DNA of 44,285 bases from Clostridiaceae bacterium (GTDB lineage: Bacteria; Bacillota; Clostridia; Peptostreptococcales; Peptostreptococcaceae), in the NCBI GenBank assembly GCA_902362365.1, contig CABIVQ010000027.1, positions 1-44,285 on the forward strand, in the 5' to 3' direction. Shown piece after piece: positions 9,019-18,304 of the stretch. How positions within the stretch are numbered: position 1 is the first letter of the stretch; each line of letters opens with the position of its first letter. A program made the translations under genes and the position numbers. The notes beneath the pieces are model-generated. The model was not told the DNA's origin. It saw only the letters and a program-made list of their open reading frames with translations, and ran no database searches.

Positions 9019-9333
9019 ATGATATTATCTATTAATTTTTTATATAAGCAAATGGATTCAAAGTTAACCTCTGTAGTATTAGATAATAAAGTAATTAAGG
9101 TGATGAATCATTCGTACAATATATATGATATTACTGATGTGGAGTTATTAGATAAAGTAAGTCTTTCTGGCGGTTCTGGTAGAAATACTCCAAACACCAA
9201 TAATGGCCATTACAAAGTCAAAGGAGATAAATTTGAATCTAACGTTTACATACATAAAAATATAAGTCCTTTTATAAGACTTATTACTAAAGATCCAGCA
9301 ATTGTTTTTAATGGATTATATTGTGAAATTTGA
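9019..9333 (+). pseudogene. Fragment of a PH-like/DUF3784-type protein
   Basis: A 104-aa reading frame with no clear ribosome site. The middle carries VSLSGGSGRNTPNTNNGHYK, a pattern I associate with the PH-like part of small clostridial membrane proteins of the DUF3784 kind, which normally have two N-terminal membrane helices. Those are missing here, and the C-terminus ends early. It is therefore likely a remnant, but it could still be a short expressed protein. Confidence 0.4.
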
Positions 9334-9380
9334 TACAATAATTATATATTGTAGTTAAAAAATTCCCGAAACTGTTTAGG

Positions 9381-9873
9381 ATGGTTATTTTGGAGTATGC
9401 ATTATTTTTACTTATTATGATTATAGATTTATTAGTACCGTTTATTATTGCAATACCTTATCAATGGTATAGTCATAGCAAGATGGTAATGGGTTTATTA
9501 GGATGTAAAGAAAGTCCTTTAAATGCTATATAATATATGGATAGTCGGATCAGATTTATGTATTTCTTTATTTGGATATAGTATTTTTCAATATTATAGA
9601 GATAAAAATTTTGGATTAGCAACAACTTTATTTGTATTAATACTATTCTATGGAATTGGCGATGAGATAATATCAGGATTGTTCCCTTTAAATGAAAAGA
9701 AAAATATTGTAACATTATCTTTTAGAATATATGGAATAGGATCAGTCTCTAATATTTATTTATTTTTATATAATACACTTTATAAATATTTTAAATTAAT
9801 TATTTTAATTATAGTATTTTTTTATTTTTTTATTATATTTCCTACTAGGATGTTTTTTGAACTCTTAATGTAA
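9381..9873 (+). pseudogene. DUF998-like membrane protein with frameshift
   Basis: The first frame (from ATG at 9381) gives a membrane helix and ends with CKESPLNAI and a stop. The next frame resumes at once with YNIWIVGSD and continues to 9873 with further helices and GDEIISGLFPLNE, as in DUF998 proteins. Loss of two bases from a short TA repeat at about 9526-9532 explains the break. The C-terminal part is also shorter and less regular than usual. The function of DUF998 proteins is unknown. Confidence 0.6.
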
Positions 9874-9963
9874 TCATGACTTAAAATTTAACCTAATATA
9901 ATTTTTTATCTTAATTTAATAAATAATTTACTTTAAAATCCTTATTAAATTAAACGTATTATC

Positions 9964-11343
9964 TTACATTTCTTGTAATTGAGGCGTAGAATATATTGGT
10001 GTCTCCTCTTTTGATAATTTCTTTGATAATATTATAAAATATGTTACACATAGTATAATTTGTACAAATGGAGACATAGGAGTTGCAAGACCTACTTTAA
10101 ACAATGATACTGGTAATATTTTACTCATAAGATATGATACTGGTATTCTTATACAAAATGCACCTATTATTCCTTGGATCATTACAAAAGTCGTTTTTCC
10201 ACAACCATTGAAATAACCTACCATGCAAAACATTATTGCAGTAAGTAGGCAATCTATTCCGTATGCCTTCATATATTCCCAAGATGCTAAGACTACTTCT
10301 CTATCCTTCGAGAACATCCCTGATAGTAAATCTCCATGGAAGAACATTACATAGAACATTACAACACCACAACATAATGAAGTTGAAATAGCATAAAGAA
10401 GTACGTTTCTAGTTCTATCATATTTTTTAGCTCCATAGTTTTGTGCTACAAATGTAGATACTGCTTGAGAGAAAGATGATGATATAAGCATTATAAATCC
10501 AACAAGTTTTTCCGCAACTCCAATTCCTGCTGAAGGAATTACTCCCATTGAATTCCCTATAATCATAATTGCAAGGAAAGATAAATGCACAAGTCCATCT
10601 TGTAAAGAAATTGGTGCACCGTATTTAATTATTTTTGAAGTTATGCCTTTATGGAATTTTATACTTTTTCTAGAAAATTCAAAAGGAAGTCCACGCTTTT
10701 TAATAATACCTAGGCATAATATTACACTAATCCCTTGAGCCATTATTGTAGCCAGTGCTGCACCCATAGCAGCCATTTTGAATAATCCAACAAATATTAA
10801 GTCTCCTATTATATTTGTAACACATGCTATTCCTACTGTAATAAGTGGAGTTTTAGAATCACCTAATCCTCTAAATACTCCTCCTATAATATTATAAGAA
10901 ACTATGAAAACAGCACCTGCAGAACAAATTTTTATATATGTTACAGTACTATCAAACGCTTCTTTTGGAGCATGCATAAAAGTTGATATAGGTGATGCAA
11001 AGCTAACTACTAATATAGTAATAATTACTGCTATAACTATAAATATTGAAATACCACTTCCTACAACATCTTCTGCTTCCTTAAATTTCCCTTCACCAAG
11101 TTTTTGACCTATTAATATAGTAATACCCATAACTAGACCTGTAATCATAACAGTAATAGTTGTCATTACCTGACTTCCTGTTGAAACTGCAGATACGTCT
11201 GCTGCACCTCCAAATTGACCTACTATAAGTAAATCAACTGCACCATACATGGTCTGTAAAAATAGTGTAAGTAATATTGGTATAGTAAATTTTAATAAAG
11301 GTGAAAATATCTTACCCTCTGTAAAGTTTGATACTTTTGACAT
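9964..11343 (-). CDS. MATE family efflux transporter regulated by MarR
   Basis: A 459-aa membrane protein with about 12 hydrophobic segments in two MatE repeats. Typical stretches are LFLQTMYGAVDLLIVGQFGG near the N-terminus and FVAQNYGAKKYDRTRN in the second half. Expected to export cationic compounds using an ion gradient. It follows a marR gene by 79 bases, and an operator-like palindrome at 11369-11382 stands just before its ribosome site. It differs clearly from the MATE protein at 3062-4426, so they are separate branches and not a duplication. Confidence 0.9.
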   Translation of the reverse strand: MSKVSNFTEGKIFSPLLKFTIPILLTLFLQTMYGAVDLLIVGQFGGAADVSAVSTGSQVMTTITVMITGLVMGITILIGQKLGEGKFKEAEDVVGSGISIFIVIAVIITILVVSFASPISTFMHAPKEAFDSTVTYIKICSAGAVFIVSYNIIGGVFRGLGDSKTPLITVGIACVTNIIGDLIFVGLFKMAAMGAALATIMAQGISVILCLGIIKKRGLPFEFSRKSIKFHKGITSKIIKYGAPISLQDGLVHLSFLAIMIIGNSMGVIPSAGIGVAEKLVGFIMLISSSFSQAVSTFVAQNYGAKKYDRTRNVLLYAISTSLCCGVVMFYVMFFHGDLLSGMFSKDREVVLASWEYMKAYGIDCLLTAIMFCMVGYFNGCGKTTFVMIQGIIGAFCIRIPVSYLMSKILPVSLFKVGLATPMSPFVQIILCVTYFIILSKKLSKEETPIYSTPQLQEM

Positions 11344-11368
11344 ATTTCAATCTCCTACTCTTATTTAT

Positions 11369-11382
11369 GTTTTGTACAAAAC
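11369..11382. promoter_or_regulatory. MarR operator candidate upstream of MATE
   Basis: A perfect 14-bp palindrome, GTTTTGTACAAAAC, 26 bases before the MATE start. The same motif with two changes lies at a matching distance before marR. A possible promoter (TTGAAG, 18 bases, TATAAA on the minus strand) lies just upstream. Confidence 0.6.
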
Positions 11383-11422
11383 AATATTTTTATAAATATA
11401 ACCGTTTTAAAACTTCAAACGG

Positions 11423-11860
11423 TTATTCTAGATTATTTCTTATTTTAGAAAGAACTCTTTGGAATATTTCTATTTCTTCTAGAGTTATATCTTCTGATAG
11501 TTTATTCTCAATTGAGTCAATTGCCTCAGAAATTTTTTCATTAAGTTTAATAGACTTTTCTGTTAAAATAATTTTCTTTAAACGAGCATCCTCTGTTACT
11601 GGCACTCTTTTTATTAAGTCACTCTTTTCCATATTATTCAACATTAAGCTAATAGATGAACGTTTTAAATCAAATTCTTTCTCTAAATCTTTTTGGAATA
11701 TTTCTTTTTTATTGCATTGATTAAAAATAAAATCTATTACATAAGCCTGTGATACAGTTAATTTGTCATCGATTGAACTAATTACGGCAGCATCCATCTT
11801 CCTTGAGATTATATGGTCAATTTTGCTGATATCAAGACCTAGTTTAAGCTTATTAATCAT
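11423..11860 (-). CDS. MarR family transcriptional regulator
   Basis: A 145-aa winged-helix regulator. The helix-turn-helix and wing are visible as QKDLEKEFDLKRSSISLML (about residues 58-76), then LIKRVPVTEDARLKKIILTE. It probably represses itself and the MATE gene behind it and is released by the pump's substrates. The start at 11860 is set by GGAGG eight bases upstream; the ATG 11 codons earlier has no ribosome site and would overlap the operator region. Confidence 0.9.
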   Translation of the reverse strand: MINKLKLGLDISKIDHIISRKMDAAVISSIDDKLTVSQAYVIDFIFNQCNKKEIFQKDLEKEFDLKRSSISLMLNNMEKSDLIKRVPVTEDARLKKIILTEKSIKLNEKISEAIDSIENKLSEDITLEEIEIFQRVLSKIRNNLE

Positions 11861-11884
11861 GGAAATACCTCCATATGTAAATTT

Positions 11885-11928
11885 GTTTTGCACTAAACTA
11901 TAATAACTATTATGTTTATATATGTCAA
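11885..11928 (-). promoter_or_regulatory. marR promoter and operator
   Basis: Minus-strand promoter with TTGACA at 11923-11928, a 17-base spacer and TATTAT at 11900-11905. The operator-like motif GTTTTGCACTAAAC (plus strand, 11885-11898) begins next to the -10 box and covers the expected start of transcription, 24 bases before the start codon. This is the classic layout for autorepression. Confidence 0.75.
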
Positions 11929-12039
11929 TATACTTTATTATAACTTATTAACTATGTATTTAATTTTAACCTTTTGCATCATTAACATCATACCTCTACA
12001 CCAGTACATAACGATATGTTATATTCCTTTATTATTTTT

Positions 12040-12181
12040 TTAAGAATTGTATGCTTGGATAACCTCTTGGCTATCAACAATAATATATTTCTTATTAGTA
12101 TTTCCTAGAATTGTTCCACTAATAATTAAAACTACTATTAGTAAACTACAAGTTATGCATTTTTTATTTGTTCGAATTCAT
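12040..12181 (-). pseudogene. Remnant of a small exported or membrane-anchored peptide
   Basis: A good ribosome site (GGGGAG) precedes an ATG that reads MNSNK and then stops. In the next frame follows KKCITCSLLIVVLIISGTI, a membrane or signal segment, and about 24 more residues ending at 12040. A one-base change in the A run near 12165 would join them. The family is not recognised, and the C-terminus may also be cut short. Confidence 0.35.
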
Positions 12182-12365
12182 AATACAATCTCCCCTTTGT
12201 TATTATACTAATCCCCAAATTACTATAAGTAAATTTATTAAATAATCTTACACATTTAGATTCACATTATTTATTTTTACTTTAAAATACATTCAAGAAA
12301 AGTATTACTTAAGTCACTTCTTATTTTTTTGTATTCACCAACATCTAAATAATAATGATATAAAT

Positions 12366-12396
12366 AAAAAATCCAATAGAATCTCTATTGAATTTT
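12366..12396 (-). terminator. Terminator of the ABC/two-component operon
   Basis: Arms around CAATAGA/TCTATTG extended by AAAAT/ATTTT, three-base loop, and a T run on the minus strand. It lies 40 bases after the stop of the last gene. Confidence 0.7.
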
Positions 12397-12435
12397 AAAA
12401 TAATATGTATAATTATTTAGATCTGCTATTTACAA

Positions 12436-13071
12436 TTAAAAAGCTATTTTGCTTTCTAATAAACTCTTAACTTTATCAAAATCTTCTATTTTTATTATTA
12501 TATTTCTATCTATAAAACCCTTACCAATTCTTATTATTTTTTTATTTTTAATAAGTAAAGGTTCTTTATACTTTATTTCTTCAATCTTATTAATATCGAT
12601 AATTAAACCATCATAAAAAATAACCTTATCATCTGTTACTAAACTTGTACTAAATATTGCTTGCACAATCATTAAAATTGCAACAATAAATAAAATTATA
12701 CAAGCAAATATAAGCATTCTATAAGAGTAATCAAAGTTATTGATATAATTTTTTATATCTACAATACTATAATTTTCTATTGGATATATATTTAATAAAG
12801 ATTTTAATGATATTAACATGATAAAAATTAAAAGTACTGAAACTAAAATCGTTACTTTATTATTTTCTTTAACTTTAATACAATTCATATTTTTATGCTT
12901 TATTTTTTTTATTAGCATCTTCCTAGTAATGTAATCTGTTATCTTCTCTATTATAATAATTATGCCCATTCCTAGTGTCGATAAGGATACTATTATTTTA
13001 TTTTCTGTAAATAATGATGTCACTCCTAATATGACCAAAACAGTATTTAAAATTTTATTTTTTGTGCTCAT
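12436..13071 (-). CDS. Membrane protein of unknown function
   Basis: A 211-aa protein with two pairs of hydrophobic segments (about residues 8-45 and 68-145), followed by a basic and hydrophobic soluble tail with the pattern VIFYDGLIIDINKIEEIKY, which resembles a bacterial PH-like fold. The start at 13071 is chosen because GGGGGG lies seven bases upstream. It is the last gene of the unit with the kinase at 13146. I do not recognise the family. It may belong to the ABC/two-component cassette. Confidence 0.65.
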   Translation of the reverse strand: MSTKNKILNTVLVILGVTSLFTENKIIVSLSTLGMGIIIIIEKITDYITRKMLIKKIKHKNMNCIKVKENNKVTILVSVLLIFIMLISLKSLLNIYPIENYSIVDIKNYINNFDYSYRMLIFACIILFIVAILMIVQAIFSTSLVTDDKVIFYDGLIIDINKIEEIKYKEPLLIKNKKIIRIGKGFIDRNIIIKIEDFDKVKSLLESKIAF

Positions 13072-13145
13072 TTCATACCCCCCTAATTTAATATATCCCA
13101 TTATTTTCAATTGGATATTAAAGTTTAATATATAAAATAGATTAT

Positions 13146-14218
13146 CTAATTTTGCTTATCATCACTTATACTTATAACTTTATCATCCATATACTCTATT
13201 TTATTAATTGGTAAAAACATAGAGAAACTTGATCCAACTTTCTTATGGTTAATCTTAATATATCCACCTTGCTTAGATACTATCTCTCTAGTCAAATACA
13301 ATCCAATACCTATACCCTCTACATCACCAACATTTTTGCCACGATAAAATCTACTAAATAATTTTGGTATTTCCTCTTCATCAATACCTATTCCATTATC
13401 TTCAATATCTATCCTCACAAACATCTCATAACTTCTAACTACTACCTCAATATTCCCATTTTCTGGAGTATACTTTACTGCATTTTCAAGTATGTTGAAA
13501 ACAGCTTCTGCAGTCCAATTTATATCATGAATAGTCTCAACCTTATCTATATTTTCTAACTTAATATGTATATTCTTATTTCTTGCTTTTTTCTGTACTT
13601 GACTTATAGCAAGTAGCACGGTGCCATTTAAGTCATTTAGCTGTGGTATTAAATTTATTACTCCACTCTCCAATCTAGACATTTTTATCATACTTTCCAC
13701 CAAAAAACTAAGTCTATCTAGAGACATCATTATAATCTCATTGAATTCCTTACGTTCTTCATTACTTAAGCTTTCATCTTGTAAAAACTCTCCATACATT
13801 TTTAAATTTGTAATAGGTGTTTTTAGCTGATGAGCTATATCTGAAATTAAAGATTTTATTTCATTTCTATCATTTTCAATTCTTTTATTTTTCTCTGTTA
13901 GTATATTAGTAAGCTTTATTGTTTGATATTGTAGTTTAGAGAAGATTGTATCATCCATAGTAGAAAATACTACTTTATTTTTCATATCTATAATAGTTCC
14001 TAACATATCTGATAAATCTATGAATATATCTTCCATATAATTTTTATATAATCTTTCTTGAATAAATATCATACTAATTATAAATAATGAGAAGATAAGC
14101 AGACCTAATGATATATTAATTTTTTCAAACTCAAACCCACCCATATATTAAATCCTATTGTTACAGCTATAAATATAAGCTTATAAGTCATATTTAATTT
14201 ACTAAAATTTTTTTTCAC
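13146..14218 (-). pseudogene. Sensor histidine kinase with 5' frameshift
   Basis: The kinase core is intact: phospho-acceptor in SDIAHQLKTPITNL, an N-box in the stretch FNILENAVKYTP, DNGIGIDEEEIPKLFSRFYRG and GIGIGLYLTREIV. It has only a short region outside, as in cell-envelope-sensing kinases. A GTG at 14218 with ribosome site GGAGAA begins a frame that encodes a first membrane helix (LIFIAVTIGFNIWVG) but loses register near 14130, where one T appears missing from a TTTT run. The frame from ATG 14144 keeps one helix and the whole catalytic part, so it may still make a shortened kinase. Partner: the response regulator just upstream. Confidence 0.7.
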
Positions 14219-14221
14219 AAG

Positions 14222-14902
14222 CTATTCTCCAAAAACGTATCCAATGCCAAATACTGTTATTATATATTTACAATTTTTAGGATCTCTTTCTATCTTTTTT
14301 CTAAGACGTCTTATATTTACACTTAATGTATTATCATCAACATAGTTACCTTTACAATCCCATATTTTATCTAATATCATTTCTTTTGTCATAACTTTTC
14401 CTTTATTCTTTGCTAGTAATTCTAATATCTTATATTCAGTTGCTGTTAAGTTAACATCTTCATCATTTAATGTTACTTCGATTTTTTCAAAATCTATTTT
14501 TAAACCTTCATATTCAAATACATTATGGCTAACACCTTTTTGCATTCTTATCATGGCATTAATTTTATGTTTTAAAACTTCTACTGAAAAAGGCTTTGAT
14601 ATATAATCATCACATCCAATTTCAAAACCTTTGACCATATCTTCTTCTGTATCGTTTGCTGTAAAAAAAACAATTGGAAAATTTACTTTCTCCCTAACTT
14701 CTTTACAAAGTTCTAGTCCACTTCAGTCTGACAAGTTAATATCTAGAAGTAAAAAATCTATTTCATTTTCATTATTTAATATTATCTCTTTTCCTTCTAT
14801 TTTAGAGTATGCTGATATAACATCATACCCTTCTCTTTTTAGTGCAAATGAAACACCACGATTAAGTATTTTATCATCTTCTACAATTAAAATTGAATTC
14901 AT
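14222..14902 (-). pseudogene. OmpR-type response regulator with in-frame TGA
   Basis: Without the stop this is a complete 226-residue regulator. The receiver has the acidic pocket (VEDDK), phospho-acceptor Asp in LLLDINL, the switch Thr in VFFTAND and Lys in SKPF; the C-terminal winged helix ends VFGIGYVFGE. A single TGA at 14723-14725 stands right after DINLSD, where these proteins nearly always have Gly (DGSGLELC). Both sides are perfectly preserved and in frame. The start at 14902 follows GGGGAG. Its kinase and ABC genes are adjacent, so loss would leave the cassette without its activator. Confidence 0.85.
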
Positions 14903-14929
14903 ATTATCATCTCCCCATCTCATTATAAC

Positions 14930-14959
14930 AAAAAATGGTAGATTATAACTAACCTACCA
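14930..14959 (-). terminator. Terminator after the ABC permease
   Basis: TGGTAG/CTACCA stem with a 12-base loop, followed on the minus strand by six T. It separates the transporter genes from the regulator genes; a TATAAT-like box at about 14920 may start transcription of the latter. Confidence 0.5.
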
Positions 14960-14966
14960 CATAAAT

Positions 14967-17480
14967 TTAATTCTCTATTTCTCTAAGTCTTTCAGTTACA
15001 CTTTTCTTTGTTGATACCTTAAATACAATAGCAGGAGTAATTAAGCATACTGCTAAGATTACAATTATTAAAGCTACTAATGCAGTAGTAGGGAATACAA
15101 ATGCTGCATAGTCAGCAATATTCTTCGAAAGCTCTCCAATACCATATATAATTCCTATACCTAAAGTAAGTATAAAACCTGTAGTAACTAAAGCATAATA
15201 TAATCCTTCATAAGTTAACATCATTTTAATTTGCTTTTTAGTCATACCTATGCTTTCCATAATTGCAAACTCTTTTAATCTTATATTTACCCCTGTTATC
15301 ATAACATTGATAAAGTTTAATATACCAATTAAGATTAAAATAACTGCAATTCCTCCACCTAATATATTCATTACCATTTGAGATTTATTAAACTCTTCTG
15401 TTTTTTCAGATTTTGACTCGAACCATAACCCACGAGCCTTACTTAAGGCTTTTAAATCTTTGTTTATTTTACTTTCATATTTCTTATCTACATTTATATT
15501 TAATATATAGTTTATAGCATCATTATCTAGTTTTTCCAATACTGAATTACTTATATAAATAGTTGGTATACCCAATGGTGCATCTAGTCCTGGAGGTAAT
15601 AATTCACTAGTATCTCCCACTACGTTCATATTAAAAGTTTTAGATTTATTATCCTTAAAATTTCTTATTGTTACGTCTCCCTTTATACTTTTGTAATTCT
15701 CTGGATAATACCAAGAATCTGCTATGGCAACATTTCCTTTTTTAAATGCTTCTACGTCTATTTTATCTTCTAATTCTTCATTAAGCCTTTCTATAAGATT
15801 ATCATCTATTCCTATAACTGATACTTGTAATAAACTTGGATCCTCACTTACTGCATTTAAATATTCATTAAGATCTTCTTTTGTATTTCCAAATCTTTCA
15901 TAAATATTTTCTAGTGCTGGTAATAACACATCTTTGCTCATATCTAATTGCAGATTACTTGATTTTGATAAGCTTATATTATTGACACCCTTCATATCTT
16001 TTATCTTATTTATAAAATCGCTATCTATCTTATCATCATTTCCTTCTACGCTTTGTATAACAAAATCATTTTTAACATACCTATCTATATAGTTTTCTAC
16101 ACTAATGCTATTTAAGAAGGTGTTAACACTTAAAAATGTTATAATTCCCATAAATAATGATAAAAACACTATTATAGCTCTTTTCTTTTCTCTAAACACA
16201 TTGTACCAAGCCATTTTATATAGCTTTGAACCTTTTGTTGTGCTTCTATTTTTCTTTTGATTTTTAGGTGTACTGCCACTATAACGTAGTGCCTCTATTG
16301 GTGAAATATTTCCTGCTATTTTAGCTGGCTTTTTACAACTTATCATTACTGTTACTAGTGAGAATATTCCTGCACCTATAAAAATAATTGGATTAAATGA
16401 AACGTCCCTTGGCATTGCACTAGCTTCAGCTCCTGCAAATAATGTACCCATAGCTAAAGGCACAATTAAAAAAGATACTATTGCGCCTAAAAGTAATCCT
16501 AAAGAAATACCTATAAGAGAAAGCTTTAAAGCTTGGCCTTTTACTATTTTTTTAATTTGTTTTGGTGATGTACCTATTGTTTTAAGCATTCCATAAAAGG
16601 TAATATCCTTATTTACTGCTATATATAAAACATTATAAATAAGAAGATACCCACTAAGTACTATAAATAAAGATATTATTACTATTATCGCCATAGTTGA
16701 TAAAACTGTATCTGATAAATCATTTGATATATCATAGCTAAATGAAAACTCTTGATTTTTATTTAGAGAGACTTCTTTTTCTAGTATATCTGGTGCAGTA
16801 GATTTATCTTTAGTCTTTAGACTTATATAAAGTGCTCCGTTATCTTCTAATGTTACGTTATTTTTATTTGCAAACTTTTCAGAAACAAATAAATTTCCGC
16901 TATCTTGAACTAAAGCATAATTAGTATAATAACCACTTAATATAAATTCCTTATTTATAATTTTTCCATTTATATTACATGGGACTTTTATTGTATCTCC
17001 TATTTTAGCATCACTTTCACCTAAAAACTCTAAAGCTTTTTTAGATGCCATAATCTCGCTCTCTTTTGTAGGATAATTTCCTTTTATATCACTTATCGCT
17101 GGAGATACTTGTTTTTCATAGTTATCTTTATTTAAATATTTTATTAATATCTTTGTTCTATTTTCACTTAGAGTGTCAAGTGAAACTCTTCCTACATTTA
17201 TTTCATATCCGATGCTATTAGATAATCCTAATGACTTTATTTTATCTATTTGATTATCAGTTGGATTTGGTAGGGATACATTTGCTGTAGTACCTTGTAA
17301 TCTAAGATTCATAGTTTTATAATTTTTAGCAAAACTTATTCCTATACTAAACACAGATGAAATCATAAATGTAGTTAAAACTATAGCCATAATAGCAAAA
17401 GTATTTCTTATTTTATTTGTTTTTAAAGAACGATTAGTAATTTTTTTTATAATTTCTTTATTGTTATTTTCAAACTTCAT
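14967..17480 (-). CDS. ABC transporter permease, FtsX/MacB type
   Basis: An 837-aa permease with one N-terminal membrane helix, a large outside domain (about residues 50-250), three helices (about 260-385), a further helix at about 435, a second outside domain, and three C-terminal helices. FtsX domains are seen at both ends (e.g. YGMLKTIGTSPKQIKKIVKG and FAIMESIGMTKKQIKMML). Proteins of this type export or detach antimicrobial peptides and lipids from the membrane. Its ATG overlaps the ATPase stop (TAATG), so both are co-translated. Confidence 0.88.
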   Translation of the reverse strand: MKFENNNKEIIKKITNRSLKTNKIRNTFAIMAIVLTTFMISSVFSIGISFAKNYKTMNLRLQGTTANVSLPNPTDNQIDKIKSLGLSNSIGYEINVGRVSLDTLSENRTKILIKYLNKDNYEKQVSPAISDIKGNYPTKESEIMASKKALEFLGESDAKIGDTIKVPCNINGKIINKEFILSGYYTNYALVQDSGNLFVSEKFANKNNVTLEDNGALYISLKTKDKSTAPDILEKEVSLNKNQEFSFSYDISNDLSDTVLSTMAIIVIISLFIVLSGYLLIYNVLYIAVNKDITFYGMLKTIGTSPKQIKKIVKGQALKLSLIGISLGLLLGAIVSFLIVPLAMGTLFAGAEASAMPRDVSFNPIIFIGAGIFSLVTVMISCKKPAKIAGNISPIEALRYSGSTPKNQKKNRSTTKGSKLYKMAWYNVFREKKRAIIVFLSLFMGIITFLSVNTFLNSISVENYIDRYVKNDFVIQSVEGNDDKIDSDFINKIKDMKGVNNISLSKSSNLQLDMSKDVLLPALENIYERFGNTKEDLNEYLNAVSEDPSLLQVSVIGIDDNLIERLNEELEDKIDVEAFKKGNVAIADSWYYPENYKSIKGDVTIRNFKDNKSKTFNMNVVGDTSELLPPGLDAPLGIPTIYISNSVLEKLDNDAINYILNINVDKKYESKINKDLKALSKARGLWFESKSEKTEEFNKSQMVMNILGGGIAVILILIGILNFINVMITGVNIRLKEFAIMESIGMTKKQIKMMLTYEGLYYALVTTGFILTLGIGIIYGIGELSKNIADYAAFVFPTTALVALIIVILAVCLITPAIVFKVSTKKSVTERLREIEN

Positions 17481-18157
17481 TATTTATCACCTCTAACTAC
17501 AACTTTGCCATCTTCTATTCTTATAATTCTATCTGCAAGTTGAGCAATTTCTTCGTTATGGGTAATCATAACCATAGTTTGATTAAACTGTCTACTAGTT
17601 ACTTTTAATAACCCTATTACATCCATACTAGTCTTACTATCAAGATTTCCAGTTGGTTCATCAGCTAGAATTATCGCAGGCTTTGTAGCTAATGCTCTTG
17701 CTATTGCAACTCTTTGTTGTTGCCCTCCAGAAAGATTATTAGGCATATTACTTAGCTTTTCGTTTAATCCCAATGTATTAATTATTGAGTTTACATAATC
17801 TACATCTATTCTCCCTCCATCTAACTCTATTGGTAATACTATGTTTTCATATACATTTAGTATTGGTACTAGATTATAGTTTTGAAATATAAATCCTATG
17901 TTCCTCCTTCTAAAAATTGTAAGTTCTTCATCATTTAATTTACTGATTCTTTTGTTAGATATTATTGTTTCTCCACTAGTTGGGTTATCTAACCCTCCAA
18001 GCATGTTTAGTAGTGTAGATTTTCCACTACCTGATGTACCTACTATTGCTATAAATTCTCCTTGATTTATTTCTATACTTACATTGTCTAATGCTTTTAC
18101 TATGTTTGGCTCTTGGCCGTATATTTTAACTAGATTTTTTGTTTTAAGAATACTCAT
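17480..18157 (-). CDS. ABC transporter ATP-binding protein (LolD/MacB type)
   Basis: A 225-aa ATPase with every expected motif: Walker A GTSGSGKST, Q loop FIFQNYNLVP, signature LSGGQQQRVAIARAL, Walker B AIILADEPTGNLDSKT and the switch His in MVMITHN. It energises the FtsX-type permease downstream. The start is put at 18157, eight bases after GAGGTGGGG; the GTG three codons earlier lies inside that ribosome site. The linked regulator and kinase suggest induction by peptide antibiotics or envelope stress. Confidence 0.92.
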   Translation of the reverse strand: MSILKTKNLVKIYGQEPNIVKALDNVSIEINQGEFIAIVGTSGSGKSTLLNMLGGLDNPTSGETIISNKRISKLNDEELTIFRRRNIGFIFQNYNLVPILNVYENIVLPIELDGGRIDVDYVNSIINTLGLNEKLSNMPNNLSGGQQQRVAIARALATKPAIILADEPTGNLDSKTSMDVIGLLKVTSRQFNQTMVMITHNEEIAQLADRIIRIEDGKVVVRGDK

Positions 18158-18233
18158 TTTCCCCACCTCGTATATTTTTATTTGTTTATATTTTGTATTT
18201 TATAGTAAACTTCTTACAAATTTCTGACATATA

Positions 18234-18277
18234 AAAATAAGCTAGAGAAGTTTTTATTTCTTCGCCTAGCTTATTTT
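18234..18277. terminator. Bidirectional terminator
   Basis: Perfect 12-bp arms (18234-18245 and 18266-18277) with AAGCTAG/CTAGCTT cores, flanked by A and T runs. It lies between the ruined kinase gene and the ABC ATPase gene. Confidence 0.8.
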
Positions 18278-18304
18278 TTATTTCTGATTTGGATATTTTT
18301 ATAA

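Larger units (their letters stand above)
11929..12435. other. Intergenic region with one small gene remnant
   Basis: About 500 bases between the marR promoter and the next operon. It holds the small remnant at 12040-12181 and a terminator at 12366-12396. I see nothing else. Confidence 0.5.
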
